Shown here one piece after another: positions 25,279 to 35,599 of a DNA stretch of 64,000 nucleotides. The stretch covers positions 32,093,501 to 32,157,500 of the forward strand of contig NC_079881.1 in NCBI RefSeq assembly GCF_029227915.1, in the 5' to 3' direction. The notes beneath the pieces were generated by a model. The model was not told where the DNA came from, made no database searches, and saw only the letters and a program-made list of their open reading frames with translations. The position numbers and the translations under genes are program-made. Within the stretch, counting starts at the first letter, position 1. Each line of letters begins with the position of its first letter. The stretch is from Hydractinia symbiolongicarpus (Eukaryota > Cnidaria > Hydrozoa > Anthoathecata > Hydractiniidae).

Positions 25279-25598
25279 AGCTTCCTTTAATAAGCCTTTT
25301 TTTCTGTAAACATATAAGTTGTTCTGTTGCTTCTTTCGTAGGTTACGGTAAGACCGAATCTTGTGGTACCTTGGAAGGTATATACTTCTTTACTATTACA
25401 TTGTTTTATATATTTGACTTAGTTGCGTTTCTTTTTTTAGCTTTAAGAAAGGATCGCCAAAATACGCTTCGCGGGACACTTTCATTAAAAAGATTAGAAC
25501 TGTTAATCGAACGACTCTGTAGCCGATTTTTATCATTTCGTAATAACAAAACAAAAGAAGAAATTTTAAGGTGGAATGCCACGCCTATTGTGATGTAG
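25279..25598 (+). CDS. Unrecognised open frame / possible exon with one membrane span
   Basis: An open frame of about 106 codons runs from after a TAG at 25276 to a TAG at 25596. There is no clear ATG start. It shows one hydrophobic stretch (GIYFFTITLFYIFDLVAFLF, near 25378), then a basic, helical-looking tail with RLELLIERLCSRFLSF and KTKEEILRW. Splice-like signals lie inside (TTCGTAG before 25342, TTTTTTTAG before 25441). The true exon could therefore be only the tail (25441-25598), with the hydrophobic part being T-rich intron read in frame. I recognise no family. A micro-exon candidate, ERERLLRKMRRRKL, lies at ~25790-25830 between TTGTATTAG and GTATGT. Confidence 0.3.
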
Positions 25599-26541
25599 CT
25601 TTATGTCCCAAGTCATAAGGAGCAACTAAATTTGCTGTTTTATTTTACACATTAGAAATCGCGTAATTTTCTGACTTCAGAACTTTTCACCTTTTACATT
25701 AAGTTTACACAACCCAGGCTATGGTCTGATTATCTCCTGCTATGACTTTTCTTGTTTTACTCTACAACTTTTATCCAATGTCTTGTATTAGAAAGAGAGA
25801 GGTTACTTAGAAAGATGCGCAGAAGGAAATTGGTATGTATTAACTTTTTACGAAATTCTTACGTGTTTTTTTATAATTTGGGTTCAGGTCAGACGTCTGT
25901 TTTACACCTCAGTAAAAGTATAAAGTTTTTAAAACTTATTAACACCAGGCCTTTTTGCTCCAGTGTAACACGCGAGGGGTCATAAGCTGCCGTGGGCTAT
26001 ATATCCTTAACCAATTAAGCCTAAATAATGAAACTTGGCACATTGACAGAATATTATAAACTTATTCCAGACCAATGAGTTAATTTGACAAAATTGCAAG
26101 GACATGAAATCAAGTCGAACGCACCGAAAATAAGTTGTTTTTCCAAATATACGATATACTTTAAGTTCTAACGTCCTACTAATACTACGACCTGAAATCC
26201 CACTAGACATGAGAACTCAGTATAATTAATTGGTTTTGCAAAAAAAAAAGGAATTTGCGTTGTTGGGCTAAAAAATTACGTCATATCTCCAAGAACGTTT
26301 TTCATTGTAACAAAAAAATCTAGTCTGTATTTCCTTAGCAACGCCTTGGTAACAACACGCTAGAAAACACATATGCAATTAATATTTACTAGTCGATAAA
26401 TAGGAGATTGAAAAAGTTGGTTGTTTAAGACGTTTTGCTGACGTCAGAATTGCATATCCAAAAAAAAAATTGGCGAAATTTAGTTTTTTCGTTGCCTGTA
26501 AGATGTAGAGGTTGAAACGCTGATTAAAATAATGTAAAGGA
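25599..26541. other. Non-coding interval
   Basis: AT-rich sequence. The stretch near 26430-26455 (TTTGCTGACGTCAGAA) resembles the distal part of Helitron-like elements (compare 21318 and 39050). Apart from that and the micro-exon candidate near 25790, nothing is supported. Confidence 0.4.
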
Positions 26542-27580
26542 TCATATCTTTTCAACTTCCAAGAAGGTAGTGTTAATTTGCTCCATAAGCTTTTCCAGAT
26601 CTTTTACAAGGCAAGGCTGCGTCATAATTTTAACCAATTTATTATGAGCTTCAGAACTCATCACAAGCCACGTTTTTCTTTCCGTCTCTGTTGTGGATAA
26701 AGGTATGTCTGTTGACACAGTGATGTATTATGGACGTAATCCTTTCAAAAGTCTTTTCCACTACCATTACAATTATGGATTGACCAGTACGGGTGGTTGA
26801 GCACTTCAGGTGCCCAGCTTGCAAGTATGTTTAAGTCTATAAAGAAATAATTTAATATAATTCACACACCGAGATCTCAATCACTCTACAATAAAAGTAT
26901 CATACCTTTCTTTTTTGAAGCCATTATTAATTTTTTAATGAGTCCCTTCCCAATGTGCCAAGGATCAAACTGATGAATAATTTTTGTAAATCTTGGGTCG
27001 GTCCTCATTAGCTTCTCTATGGAGGGATGCCTAACAGTGGAAATCACACGTATTGGAAGTTCCATATCTTGAAGTTCTTGGACACATCTGATAAAGCCTT
27101 CTTTTTCCATTGCTTGTGAGGTGGTTACCTCCTAAATGTAACAAGAAATTAAAAGCCTATGAGATAGAAATATATATTTAGGAACACTGAAACGTAAACA
27201 AATTTACCTTCACGTGTATTATGCTGAAATATTGTTTGTCTGGCAGTCCATTGCCGATACGGTACTGTAGGTGGCGTTGTGACCAGGTGTATCACATTGA
27301 CCGTCAACGGCAAGTTCTATCTGCCGATTTTCAGTTGTAATTTCACGTGACAGTATCTGTTTTTCTTTTCGCCAAGCATGATCTACCTCTGGGTAAACAA
27401 AGTTGCCACGATGCTCGTAGTACATGGTTTTGGAAATGAATTGCAAGTTTAAAATGTTTGCAAATTTTAACATTTTGTTAAATGTTATTCCAGCTAGTTC
27501 AATAACAGCAGTCAAGTGTAAATTACCAGCTCCTTTGGTGCAATTTCGTTTTGGTTGACCAGAACAGCTGTAGCCACAAC
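26542..27580 (-). pseudogene. DDE transposase pseudogene (Kolobok-like), three exons
   Basis: Three minus-strand exons join in frame. Exon 1 is 27580-27208 (acceptor TTTTAG, donor AAG|GTAAAT), exon 2 is 27132-26906 (acceptor ATTTAG, donor AAAG|GTATGA) and exon 3 is 26836-26542 (acceptor TTTATAG). Exon 1 opens with a cysteine motif (GCGYSCSGQ), then YPEVDHAWRKEKQIL and the first catalytic-Asp block DGQCDTPGHNATY. Exon 2 has SQAMEKEGFIRC and the second block STVRHPSIEK, where the expected Asp is Val (GTC), then HQFDPWHIGKGLIKK. Exon 3 has SWAPEVLNHPYWSIHNC, an in-frame TGA, IIHHCVNRHTFI, and a C-terminal AHNKLVKIMTQPCLVKDLEK read in shifted frames. A frameshift near 27230 also breaks exon 1. 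The family name is my best match; THAP-type N-terminal sequence was not found. Confidence 0.7.
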
Positions 27581-27589
27581 CTAAAATTC

Positions 27590-28198
27590 AACAATTAAAT
27601 TAGAACCTAGGAGGGAGCTACAGGCGAAATTTTAGAACCGAACAATAAATGTTTTACTTAACCTTTTACACACTGTACGTTATACATAATTGAGGGCATA
27701 CATTATTTTTTTAAATGATCGAGTTTACGGAAATTCATTATAAAATTCAGACTAACCTTATATCTTTAATTTAGAGTGGTCACTAAAAACGCTTTTTTAA
27801 TTCTGTTGTTTTTTTAATTCTGTTGTTAGTTAATTTTATAGTTAACATCAAAAATTCAACTATAAAAGTTAATTTGATACGGAGAGGAAAAATAAAAAAA
27901 TAATTGATACCAAATATTATTTCATTCAGAAAACCTTAAACAGCGTAGGTTATGATGTAAGTATCTACACAAATTGTTGTGTGGAGGAAAATGATAAATT
28001 AATTATCAAAAAAATTATTAAATAGTATTTTCTATTCTACCCAAAAGAAAAGGTATCAACGCTAAAGTGCTCCGAGGCAAGCTTGAAATTTATCAATATT
28101 CGATTAACCTGTTGGTGGCAGTGCTTCAAATCAATCTTTATGTAACTAAAAATAATTTTCTAAAAAACGATTTGTCATATTGTAGAAGAACTACTTTG
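27590..28198. other. Non-coding interval upstream of the transposase pseudogene
   Basis: AT-rich, with a short duplicated TTTTTTAATTCTGTTG at 27794-27825. No transposon end or further transposase exon could be identified. Confidence 0.4.
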
Positions 28199-28309
28199 TT
28201 CATCACTAACATACTGCCCGGCAGTGAGCGGGATTCGATCCGCGGTCCCCATAACTGGGAGCCGCAGGCGAACCCACTACACTACGTGCGTCAATATGTT
28301 AGTGATGAA
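28199..28309 (-). mobile_element. 111-bp hairpin element containing tRNA-type pol III boxes
   Basis: A perfect 15-bp inverted repeat, TTCATCACTAACATA / TATGTTAGTGATGAA, bounds a GC-rich core. On the minus strand the core has an A box TAGTGTAGTGGG (fits TRGYNNARNNGG) and, 43 bases downstream start to start, a B box GGATCGAATCC (10 of 11 to GGTTCGANTCC). That spacing is normal for tRNA genes. A second internal hairpin, GCGG-CTCCC/GGGGA-CCGC, lies between the boxes. The T-stem pairs poorly, so it is not an intact tRNA. It looks like a tRNA-derived SINE head captured in, or mimicking, a MITE. Confidence 0.6.
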
Positions 28310-31064
28310 GTCAGATAGTTTATCCGGATGGTATGTATACATAGGTGAATATTTATCATTGCACATCCGAAATACATTCTCAACAGAGAATGCTTCACCC
28401 CGATCAGACCTCTGATCATGACGGCGAGTATAATGCGTGTAAGTCATATTGAACGTCAAAATGGAATCACAGTTAGGCTATTGATATGACTATGAACTCG
28501 TTTAATTGCTCTAACGTTAAAATAAGAACTACATAACAATTACACGACTTTTTTATAAGAATACCAAAATTCTAGCTCAGCTGGCCATTTTTCTTATTTG
28601 TGTTGTTCCTTACAGTAAAAAGCGTTTATGCAATAAAATATATTTTATATTTTTTTTTGTTTAACGACAAAAAGTGTATAAATAAAAGAGCTAATCAATA
28701 TTGCAAATTTTATATCTTTGAGTATTCCATTTAAAAAAAAAATTAAAATTTTAGCTATTCTCCTTATTTTCTCCTTATTTCTTAGTTTTTCTGATCGTAA
28801 CTTTTTTGGAAATGTGTTCATGGATTGTTCATCACCAATGAATAAGACATATTTCTCTGTTACCTAAAGTCCTATATTTTCTATCTTTCAGGGCATAATT
28901 TATAGGTATTTTTGTATAATATGTATAATTTTCTTACCATAGAACATAGTATGTAACATTAAAGATAGCGAACTAAAATTGGTTTTCTCCTTAATTATCC
29001 CCTTTTTTTATATTTTTATTCTCGTTTGCAGCAAAATATCCTTAAAAATGTCAATTTCTCTCCTTAATTCTTCCTAATATCCTTACTTTTGTTCTCATTT
29101 TATTAGTGGTCACCCTGAATAAAGAACGTTTACTCTTTTAGAGTTTACGGATAAATATTCGCTTTTATAAAACTAGTGAAATTACAAATGGCATCATAAA
29201 AACAAGTGAAGCTATTTTTATTTGTAAGTAATAACGACCTCATTAACTAACGACAATTCGAGTGACTGTGTTACGAAATTACAAAAAATAGTTTGATAGT
29301 GTATGGATTTGACCCCATTTTTTTATGAATAATTATGATTTTTGCACAAAAAAGCCTTTTCCGAGGTTCAGTTAGATTTTAATGTTTGTAGTGGCAATCA
29401 ATTGGGAACGAAGAAGAAATATAAGTTCGTCAAACAAGTAATGCCGAAAACAAGAAAATGCTAGAGGTCTGTTTCAAAAAAAAAAATTCATTAGCATACA
29501 ATCATGAAAAAAGAAACAAAAAAAAAATAATACGAAAACCCAGAAATTTAAAAAAAAAAAAAAATGTTCCGAAATTTACTCCGTTATTTACAATAACGAC
29601 GGTTCCTTCAAGTTCTAAGTGGGCAGCGCTAACTTACTAGGCATCGGATTGGGCTCCGTGCGACGAACAAACCCTCTAAAACGCTCCATAAAAGCCTGTT
29701 CCACCGAAGAATTCCATACAAACGAACGACAAGCTAGAAATAAAGCAATGGCACTATACTAAAAATACTTCATGCAAAAATAAAAAATTACGCTGTGGAT
29801 GTTTTTCATGTGTTAAGGCAATTTTAACTTTTAAGAAACAAAATTTAAAAACAGCAAGTATGAAAACCCGGAATAAGTTTTTCATTTGTGTGTTTCTTAC
29901 GCAAGTATTTTTCTTAAGTTTATTTGCTCTTTAATTATGAAAGGAGTACGGGGCTTTGACCTAAGCTAAGATTCTTTGTGTTTCCTGCTTAGTAGCTTTA
30001 AATAAGCAAAGACCTAATTTGTCTATAAAAATGGTACGCACAAAAAGAAGTGAATTTGTCGCTTAAAATAAGAAAAGGCACTAGATAAAATTATTTTGTC
30101 AGAATGAAAACCCTAATAGTCTTTCCTCAGGGATGGTCGAATTTTTAAGACATATTAGTATTTATTATGATACTTATATGCTGAAAACCTATAGATATCT
30201 TTCCCCTTCGGACACATAGCTTTTATATTAAGAATAGATACATATTGGGCACTAAATTAAGTGACCGTGTTTTTATCTTCCTGTTGTCGAGGATGTGCAA
30301 ACAAGAAGCGTGCGGAAAATATTTTCTCCATCAATTATCAAATAAATGTATTTTTACCTTTGACCATTTTCGGACTGCTAGCCTTAAATTAATTAAATTT
30401 TTGTAGGGTGAATTTCTTTCTAAAATGTATTTGCAAGTAGTTTTTATCAGCTGTTTTAAAACATATAAACAATCTATATTAATTTGTACGCTATATCAGT
30501 GTGCCATAAGTATTTTTAACTGGTTATCAGCTGAGATCGAGCTTTACTTCATATTTAGGGTTCATTAATGCGTTTAAAAAATTATTTAAAAGTTAAGCAT
30601 CATGTGAATGACCAGATTAAACATATTCACTACTTGATCCTTCATCCGAACTATTCTTGTCAAAAACATTGCTTTTGTCTATTAAAGAAAATTATTTTAA
30701 TTTATAACCTTAGGCAAAATAAATAGATTAAGTGATTAAAATTAATTCATTCTAATTTTAATACACCAATAACAATATGATCACCCGTGATCTCGACCAC
30801 CGACTCCGCTCACCAGGCATAAAAAACAAGTCTGACACAGTTTTACAGACTTTATTTTGACCGTTCATGCTCATGCTACGAAGGCTATTTTGGTTTAGAA
30901 GTGATGGTGTTAGTTTGATGATCTCCTTTTGACCTTTTTTTTTCTGTATACTTTGATCCATATGAATATTTTATTATCGCGTTTTTCAGCAATGTTTAAA
31001 ACTTAAACAATTAAATTTAAGATTTTGGATATACACCTAAACTTTAGCATCTTGTGAAAGGCAG
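28310..31064. other. Non-coding interval
   Basis: AT-rich sequence with many homopolymer A or T tracts (e.g. 28733, 29480-29560). Frames here are lysine-rich low-complexity translations. No gene, RNA or repeat boundary is supported. Confidence 0.5.
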
Positions 31065-32258
31065 CTAGGTATAGCTATTCGCACTTATTACCATCATTTT
31101 TTAAAATATTTACTTAGTATGTTACATTATTTATTTTTTATGTTGAGTTGTGGCTATCTATCGGGCAACCACTGACTAAGAAGTGAAAGTAGCCACATGC
31201 AGAGTTTGGTTGACAACAAAATTCTTAATTAATAATCCCCATGCTGAACGCTACACCTTATAATTGTCATTAAAACTTATTTTTGCAAATTAAATTGCTG
31301 AGTGATTATTATAGGTGGACTGGGAAACGACAGACGATTTTCTGTGTTCTTGTATGTAAACCATCGCTATAAGTTCTTTTTGGAAAAAAGTTATAACGCA
31401 TATACGCATGTGCGATTTACCTGTAATAGGCGCTTAGCCCGCTGTTATAGACGTAATGTTTTCTGTGTTTTCATTTAAACCGAGACTACAATAAAGAACA
31501 GTTTTTTTGGGAAAGGACTCCTGTAAGGATGCGCGACAATGTATATATGCACATTTATTTTATTACAAGAAACATGCATTTAGCTTAAGCTCAATGTTTC
31601 TTAGTTTTTTCAAGAAATCAGCTTCAAATGTTTCTTTTTTTCTTCTTATACTCAATTATTTCAAAAACATGCTTTCCCGATGAACAAACATACTTCATGC
31701 CCGAGAAAAATCTATAGAAATGTTTTCTTGTGAGTTTGAGTACAGATGAAAAATTTTTTTGATTTGTTTGACTTTTGGAGCTTTCTGTTTAGTTTTTGGT
31801 TATTGGAGAAGAATATGTTTTTGGAAAAAATTGTTTCTTCTCTTTCTGAGCCTGCGCATGATTCTTTAGATGTTTCTTACTTTTTTACGAATTTAAATGA
31901 TCTGAACGTGTTGACGGGGTTGTACACTGTGTTTTTATTTTCGCTAAAGCTGCAGTGAAGTTATTTTTGGAAGATATATTACACACGTAATACCTGTACT
32001 AAAGCGCTACACCTTATCGTGAGGCGCAAGTTATGGCTCTTATAAGTGCTTCCTCGACTGAAGACAGATGGTTACTAAGTAGAGTATTTAACACTTTAAA
32101 AGTTCTGCACAATAGCAGAAAACTTCCCCCTTTACAAGGATTTTCTTTACAATTAACACTGCTCAATAAACAGGACTGGTGAAAACATTACTTTAAGGTC
32201 AGACACTTTAGCGGGAAGAAAGTTTCGTGGTTTTTCGGCTTTTTCGCGAAACTTTTCA

Positions 32259-32489
32259 ATGAAAATTTTTTGTGAAGAGGGAAACCAGACTCAAGTTCGC
32301 CATTTGGCAAATGAAATTTCCCGAGCGACCAAGTTTTTCATCGATGGAGGTGCCACAATCAGCGTCCAACTAACCAGTGAGCACTACAGACACTCTACTT
32401 TAGTACAAGGGGTATGGAAATCGCGTGCAACGTGTCAATTTGCCTTTATGGAACGATACAAGCAATTGATTCAGCAAACTTACACTTAA
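32259..32489 (+). CDS. Small ORF, 76 aa, carried in Helitron-like element
   Basis: ATG to TAA with balanced amino-acid use and clearly higher GC than its surroundings. It is predicted soluble, with no membrane span; features are CEEGNQTQVRHLANEISRAT, then FFIDGGATISVQLTSEHY and a C-terminal FMERYKQLIQQTY. It follows a distinctive TTTTTCGCGAAACTTTTC sequence containing the palindrome TTTCGCGAAA, an E2F-like word. Only seven bases separate its stop from the ATG of a second small ORF. I recognise no family. It could be captured host or viral coding sequence or a remnant of a larger gene. There is no evidence that it is expressed. Confidence 0.4.
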   Translation: MKIFCEEGNQTQVRHLANEISRATKFFIDGGATISVQLTSEHYRHSTLVQGVWKSRATCQFAFMERYKQLIQQTYT

Positions 32490-32496
32490 CCTAATA

Positions 32497-32637
32497 ATGG
32501 AACAAATTATAAGTGATTTGCATGCCGCAACAGTTGAAGAATTAGACAGAATTTTACAGTTGTTACCCAGGAACAATCCGAACAATGAAGAAAAATTAAC
32601 AAAAAAGAAAGAAGTCAAAACCAAGGACCATTCGTAA
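32497..32637 (+). CDS. Small ORF, 46 aa, acidic-to-basic, next to the 76-aa ORF
   Basis: ATG at 32497 to TAA at 32635. The protein begins MEQIISDLHAATVEELDRIL, a likely amphipathic helix, and ends in a lysine-rich tail (EEKLTKKKEVKTKDH). It sits seven bases after the 76-aa ORF in the unique segment between the two ACTAAAGCGCT blocks. The compact arrangement suggests that both ORFs came in together from a gene-dense source, or that a single longer protein was broken. No family recognised. Confidence 0.35.
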   Translation: MEQIISDLHAATVEELDRILQLLPRNNPNNEEKLTKKKEVKTKDHS

Positions 32638-32807
32638 TTTTTTTAATCTTGTCGCTAAAATTAACAAAATGTCTCAGTAATGACATACTGCACACAATGT
32701 ACTAAAGCGCTCCACCTCACCGTGTCGCACAGCTTGTGGTTCTTATTAATTCAACAGCCGTTATTTGTAGCCTAACACGGCGTTTCGACGCCGGGTTTCC
32801 TGGCTAG

Positions 32808-33458
32808 TATTTAAATAACAAAAAAAACTCCCCATTGCCGTTTTAAATTCATGTTGTCTCGCCTAATTAGAAATTTACGGAAACACAACCAGATTAAATT
32901 GGTGGGAGACAAAACCAAAATGGACGAAATCGAAACCGTGGGGCAAAGTGCTTGATAATTTTGATGATGCGAGACGCAGAAATCCTATACAACCTTTCGC
33001 TTTAATGAGAAAATGGGCTGCGCTCCGCTCAGCTTGCTGCGCTTGCTTCACTACTCTCCGCAATTAGAAAAGTAATTACACTGTGACGATACTAATCAAT
33101 TAGCTTTCGTCCATTGTCTTACCCTAAGAAAAGTAAATTAGATATAAAACCGCCTTATTTACTTGCGTAATTATAATAACAATCTGGTTTCGTTTGCAGC
33201 AGTTGTATTCATAATAGTACGTTGTTTTTATACCTTTAACTAATTAAAAAGGAGGCTAATCTATTGCAATCAATAATTCTACTTTCATACCAATACAGCT
33301 GTAAGAGGAAAACATTGTGTTTTGAGCAAGGAATTTTGGAAAGGTAAATTCTTTTGTTATTGTATATTCTTTACTCCTTTAAATGTCCTGTAAAATAAGT
33401 TGTAAAAATACCAACTATATTACCTTCCTTGTGTTAACAAACATACGGTGATTTTAGT
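32808..33458. other. Upstream region of the tetraspan gene
   Basis: No ORF with family support. A possible 5' non-coding exon ends at ~33343 (TTTTGGAAAG|GTAAATT). It would splice to the acceptor GATTTTAG at 33458, but no ATG was found just upstream of it. Confidence 0.3.
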
Positions 33459-34798
33459 TTACTTGAGAATGACAACTCAACAACCTACTATAGTGAACTC
33501 CGCCCTTCGAACAAAACGTCTGCGAATTATTTCCAAACTTGGTAAGTATACTACGTAAAACATCAAATCTTGACATTATAACAAAGTCTGGTTTCACAAC
33601 AAGCTTTAGACTTAACATTTTATTAATAGGCAACGTTCTAATTATCGCTGGTGTTCTAACGTTTGGTTTCAGCGTTAGTATGTACGGTGCACTACGGATA
33701 AAGGATGTTCCAATAAATCAACACCATACTTCACTTATTGCGTCGTTCTGGATCATTGCTACTGGAATATTGGCTGTGTGTACTCGTCCCAAATCACAAG
33801 GGCGAGGATTAGTCGGGACGTTTAATGCTTTCGCAATTACATCAATCATTTTAGCTTTCTTGGCTTTTGGCACATCAGTAGCTGGAGTTGTGTGAGTAAT
33901 ATATATTACGCATAAAGTGGGATAACCTTTGTTCTTATTCTTTTTAATTTTTCTGGTTTTAGAATGTATGCTAAATGTGGCCGTCGTAGTCCAAAAAATT
34001 GCCGGAAGAGTCCTGATTATGGAAACGTTGTATATGCATTGCTTTTAGCACTACACCTGTTGGAGATGGCTATTTCAATTGCAGCCACAGTGTATGGTTT
34101 TAAAGTTTATAACTGCTGCAGCCATAGATCAGGTTAGTTTAATAGTTCACCAACATCTTTACGCCTAAAAAAGGGAACCAAAGAAAACATCCTGAATTAA
34201 TTTGTGAATATAAGTATCTAGCGTATTAAACGTAAATTTTATAAACTTATTAATGGCTACACAAAACAAAGCTGTATACTTCAGGTAACTTTCATGTTCC
34301 CCTTTTTTATTGCTCAAGTTGAACTCACTTGATTTGAACATGAAAAGGGGTAGGAAAGGCTGCTAAAGATGTGGCAGACAGAAAACTAAATGAGTTATGG
34401 GATTTTTTTATATTAGATGCGATTGGAAACAAATGTAAAATTACTTGCAGCAGGCATAGGTAATTTATCAGGTTAACAGGTCATACAACCGCATGTGTAT
34501 GATCAACTTAAAGCTTGCAATAAAAGCATAAACGAAATTATTTTATGTTTTTTTTTTTGTTTTAGGACAAGAATCAAATGCTCAGATGTTTCAAGCAACA
34601 TCACGAGATACAGTTTTCCAAAACACAATGGCTCCGCAACCGCAGCAAAACCAAACGCTGGTTACAAGCACCTCGGGTGAGCAATTTATTTTGACACCTG
34701 TCAGATCAATGTCGCAAAGACCTCCAATTGGCCCACCAGTTCCAGGAACCACCGAAAACGGCTACGCTGCATTACAATATTCCTACAATAATTTTTGA
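33459..34798 (+). CDS. Four-span membrane protein gene, MS4A/CD20-like layout
   Basis: Four exons join in one frame: 33459-33541, 33630-33891, 33963-34132 and 34566-34798. Donors are GTAAGTATA, GTGAGTAA and GTTAGTTT; acceptors are TTAATAG, TGGTTTTAG and TTGTTTTAG; intron phases are 1, 2 and 1. The protein (~245 aa) has four hydrophobic spans: GNVLIIAGVLTFGFSVSMYG; SLIASFWIIATGILAVC; AFAITSIILAFLAFGTSVAG; and VVYALLLALHLLEMAISIAA. The loop between spans 3 and 4 has a Cys pair (KCGRRSPKNC), followed by a cytoplasmic tail rich in Gln, Pro and Ser that ends GYAALQYSYNNF. The topology, loop cysteines and length fit the MS4A family of plasma-membrane proteins. The first exon has no in-frame ATG. 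The ATG at 33470 is in another frame and stops after seven codons, so a further 5' exon is likely. It appears otherwise intact. Confidence 0.75.
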
Positions 34799-34814
34799 TT
34801 GAATAATGCACGGA

Positions 34815-34820
34815 AATAAA
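34815..34820 (+). promoter_or_regulatory. Poly(A) signal AATAAA of the tetraspan gene
   Basis: A canonical AATAAA lies 17 bases after the TGA stop of the four-span gene, giving a very short 3' UTR. It supports 34798 as the true end of the coding region. A second run of A-rich signals follows near 34882. Confidence 0.6.
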
Positions 34821-35204
34821 GATAATGGCATTGTCTATTGTAAAGTTGATTTGAAGATATGGATCAAAAACTAACACTTTAATAATAAAACATAGTAATC
34901 ACTTACATTATTCACTGGAAATAAAATACATTCTTTCGTAATGGGGTTTGAAAACTTATGATGAACTTGTAAACTAAGTACGCCATACTGCAACCATCAA
35001 GGAGGTTTGGTAATAACAAATCAGAATTACGATCACGGGGTCATATTCCAAATGGCGTAATAAAATAATAGTATTAATCATTTAATTTATTTATTTAATT
35101 GAGTTAGCAAATTAAGATAAATGAATTAATTATTTCAATCCGTAATGAGGTTTCTAAAAAATTGCTAAGAAATATCAGTAACACTTTTAATAAGATAGAC
35201 AGTA

Positions 35205-35590
35205 CACGGCGTCGAAACACCGGGTTAAGCTACAAGTAATTATGTGATCCTGGGGTAAACACTTGGTGGAGCGCTTAATAAGAGCAGCAAGCTGTGGCAC
35301 ACATCCAGGTAGAGCGTTGTAACTATAGATATGCAGTATGTCGTTAGTCGAATGAAGCGCACAGTGCAACCCGTTGTTACCCTGTCATACTTTATTAAAT
35401 AAGTTTCCGTGAAAGTTATAAAATTAATGGCATCACCTGAGGAAGTGCTTATTATAGGTAAACCGTATCCCATATCCGCATAGTGATAATATCCATTTCC
35501 CCAAAAAACTGTATCCCGTTGTTAACACTACGGTAAGCGCTAAGTAAAGGTATACCGTGTCACACATCTGTATACCGTAAATGATCGATT
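35205..35590 (-). mobile_element. Helitron-like element fragment, group B, minus strand
   Basis: The reverse complement of the group B right end. On the minus strand it runs through CACACGGTATACC-like subrepeats, TTAGCGCTTACC and GGAGCGCTT/ATTAAGCGCTCCACC, to TTAACCCGGTGTTTCGACGCCG at the low-coordinate end. The terminal CTAG is lost. It is internally shuffled compared with 24600-24790 and 40620-40750. Confidence 0.5.
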
Positions 35591-35599
35591 AAGCCTCCA

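Larger units (their letters stand above)
31065..32807 (+). mobile_element. Helitron-like element, group B, copy 3, with cargo ORFs
   Basis: The right end is the best preserved of the group. A hairpin CGGCGT-TTCG-ACGCCG (~32779-32794) is followed by a second small hairpin CCGGG-TTT-CCTGG and CTAG at 32804-32807, then T. The body shares GTTGAG.TGTGGCTAT and GCAGAGTTTGGTTGACAACAA (31140-31220) with the elements at 23407 and 39389, plus AGCGCTTAGCCCGCTGTTA-like subrepeats. The ACTAAAGCGCT block occurs twice (31998 and 32701), on either side of a unique ~500-base segment that carries two small ORFs. The 5' end is not recognisable, so the left limit is where similarity starts. Confidence 0.6.

Noticed and set aside
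28204-28296. Functional tRNA gene
   Set aside because: A and B boxes are good, but the T-stem pairs only two bases and the anticodon region forms a longer hairpin than a tRNA allows.
29458-29640. Lysine-rich 60-codon ORF
   Set aside because: Built of poly-A runs; low-complexity frame without homology signs.
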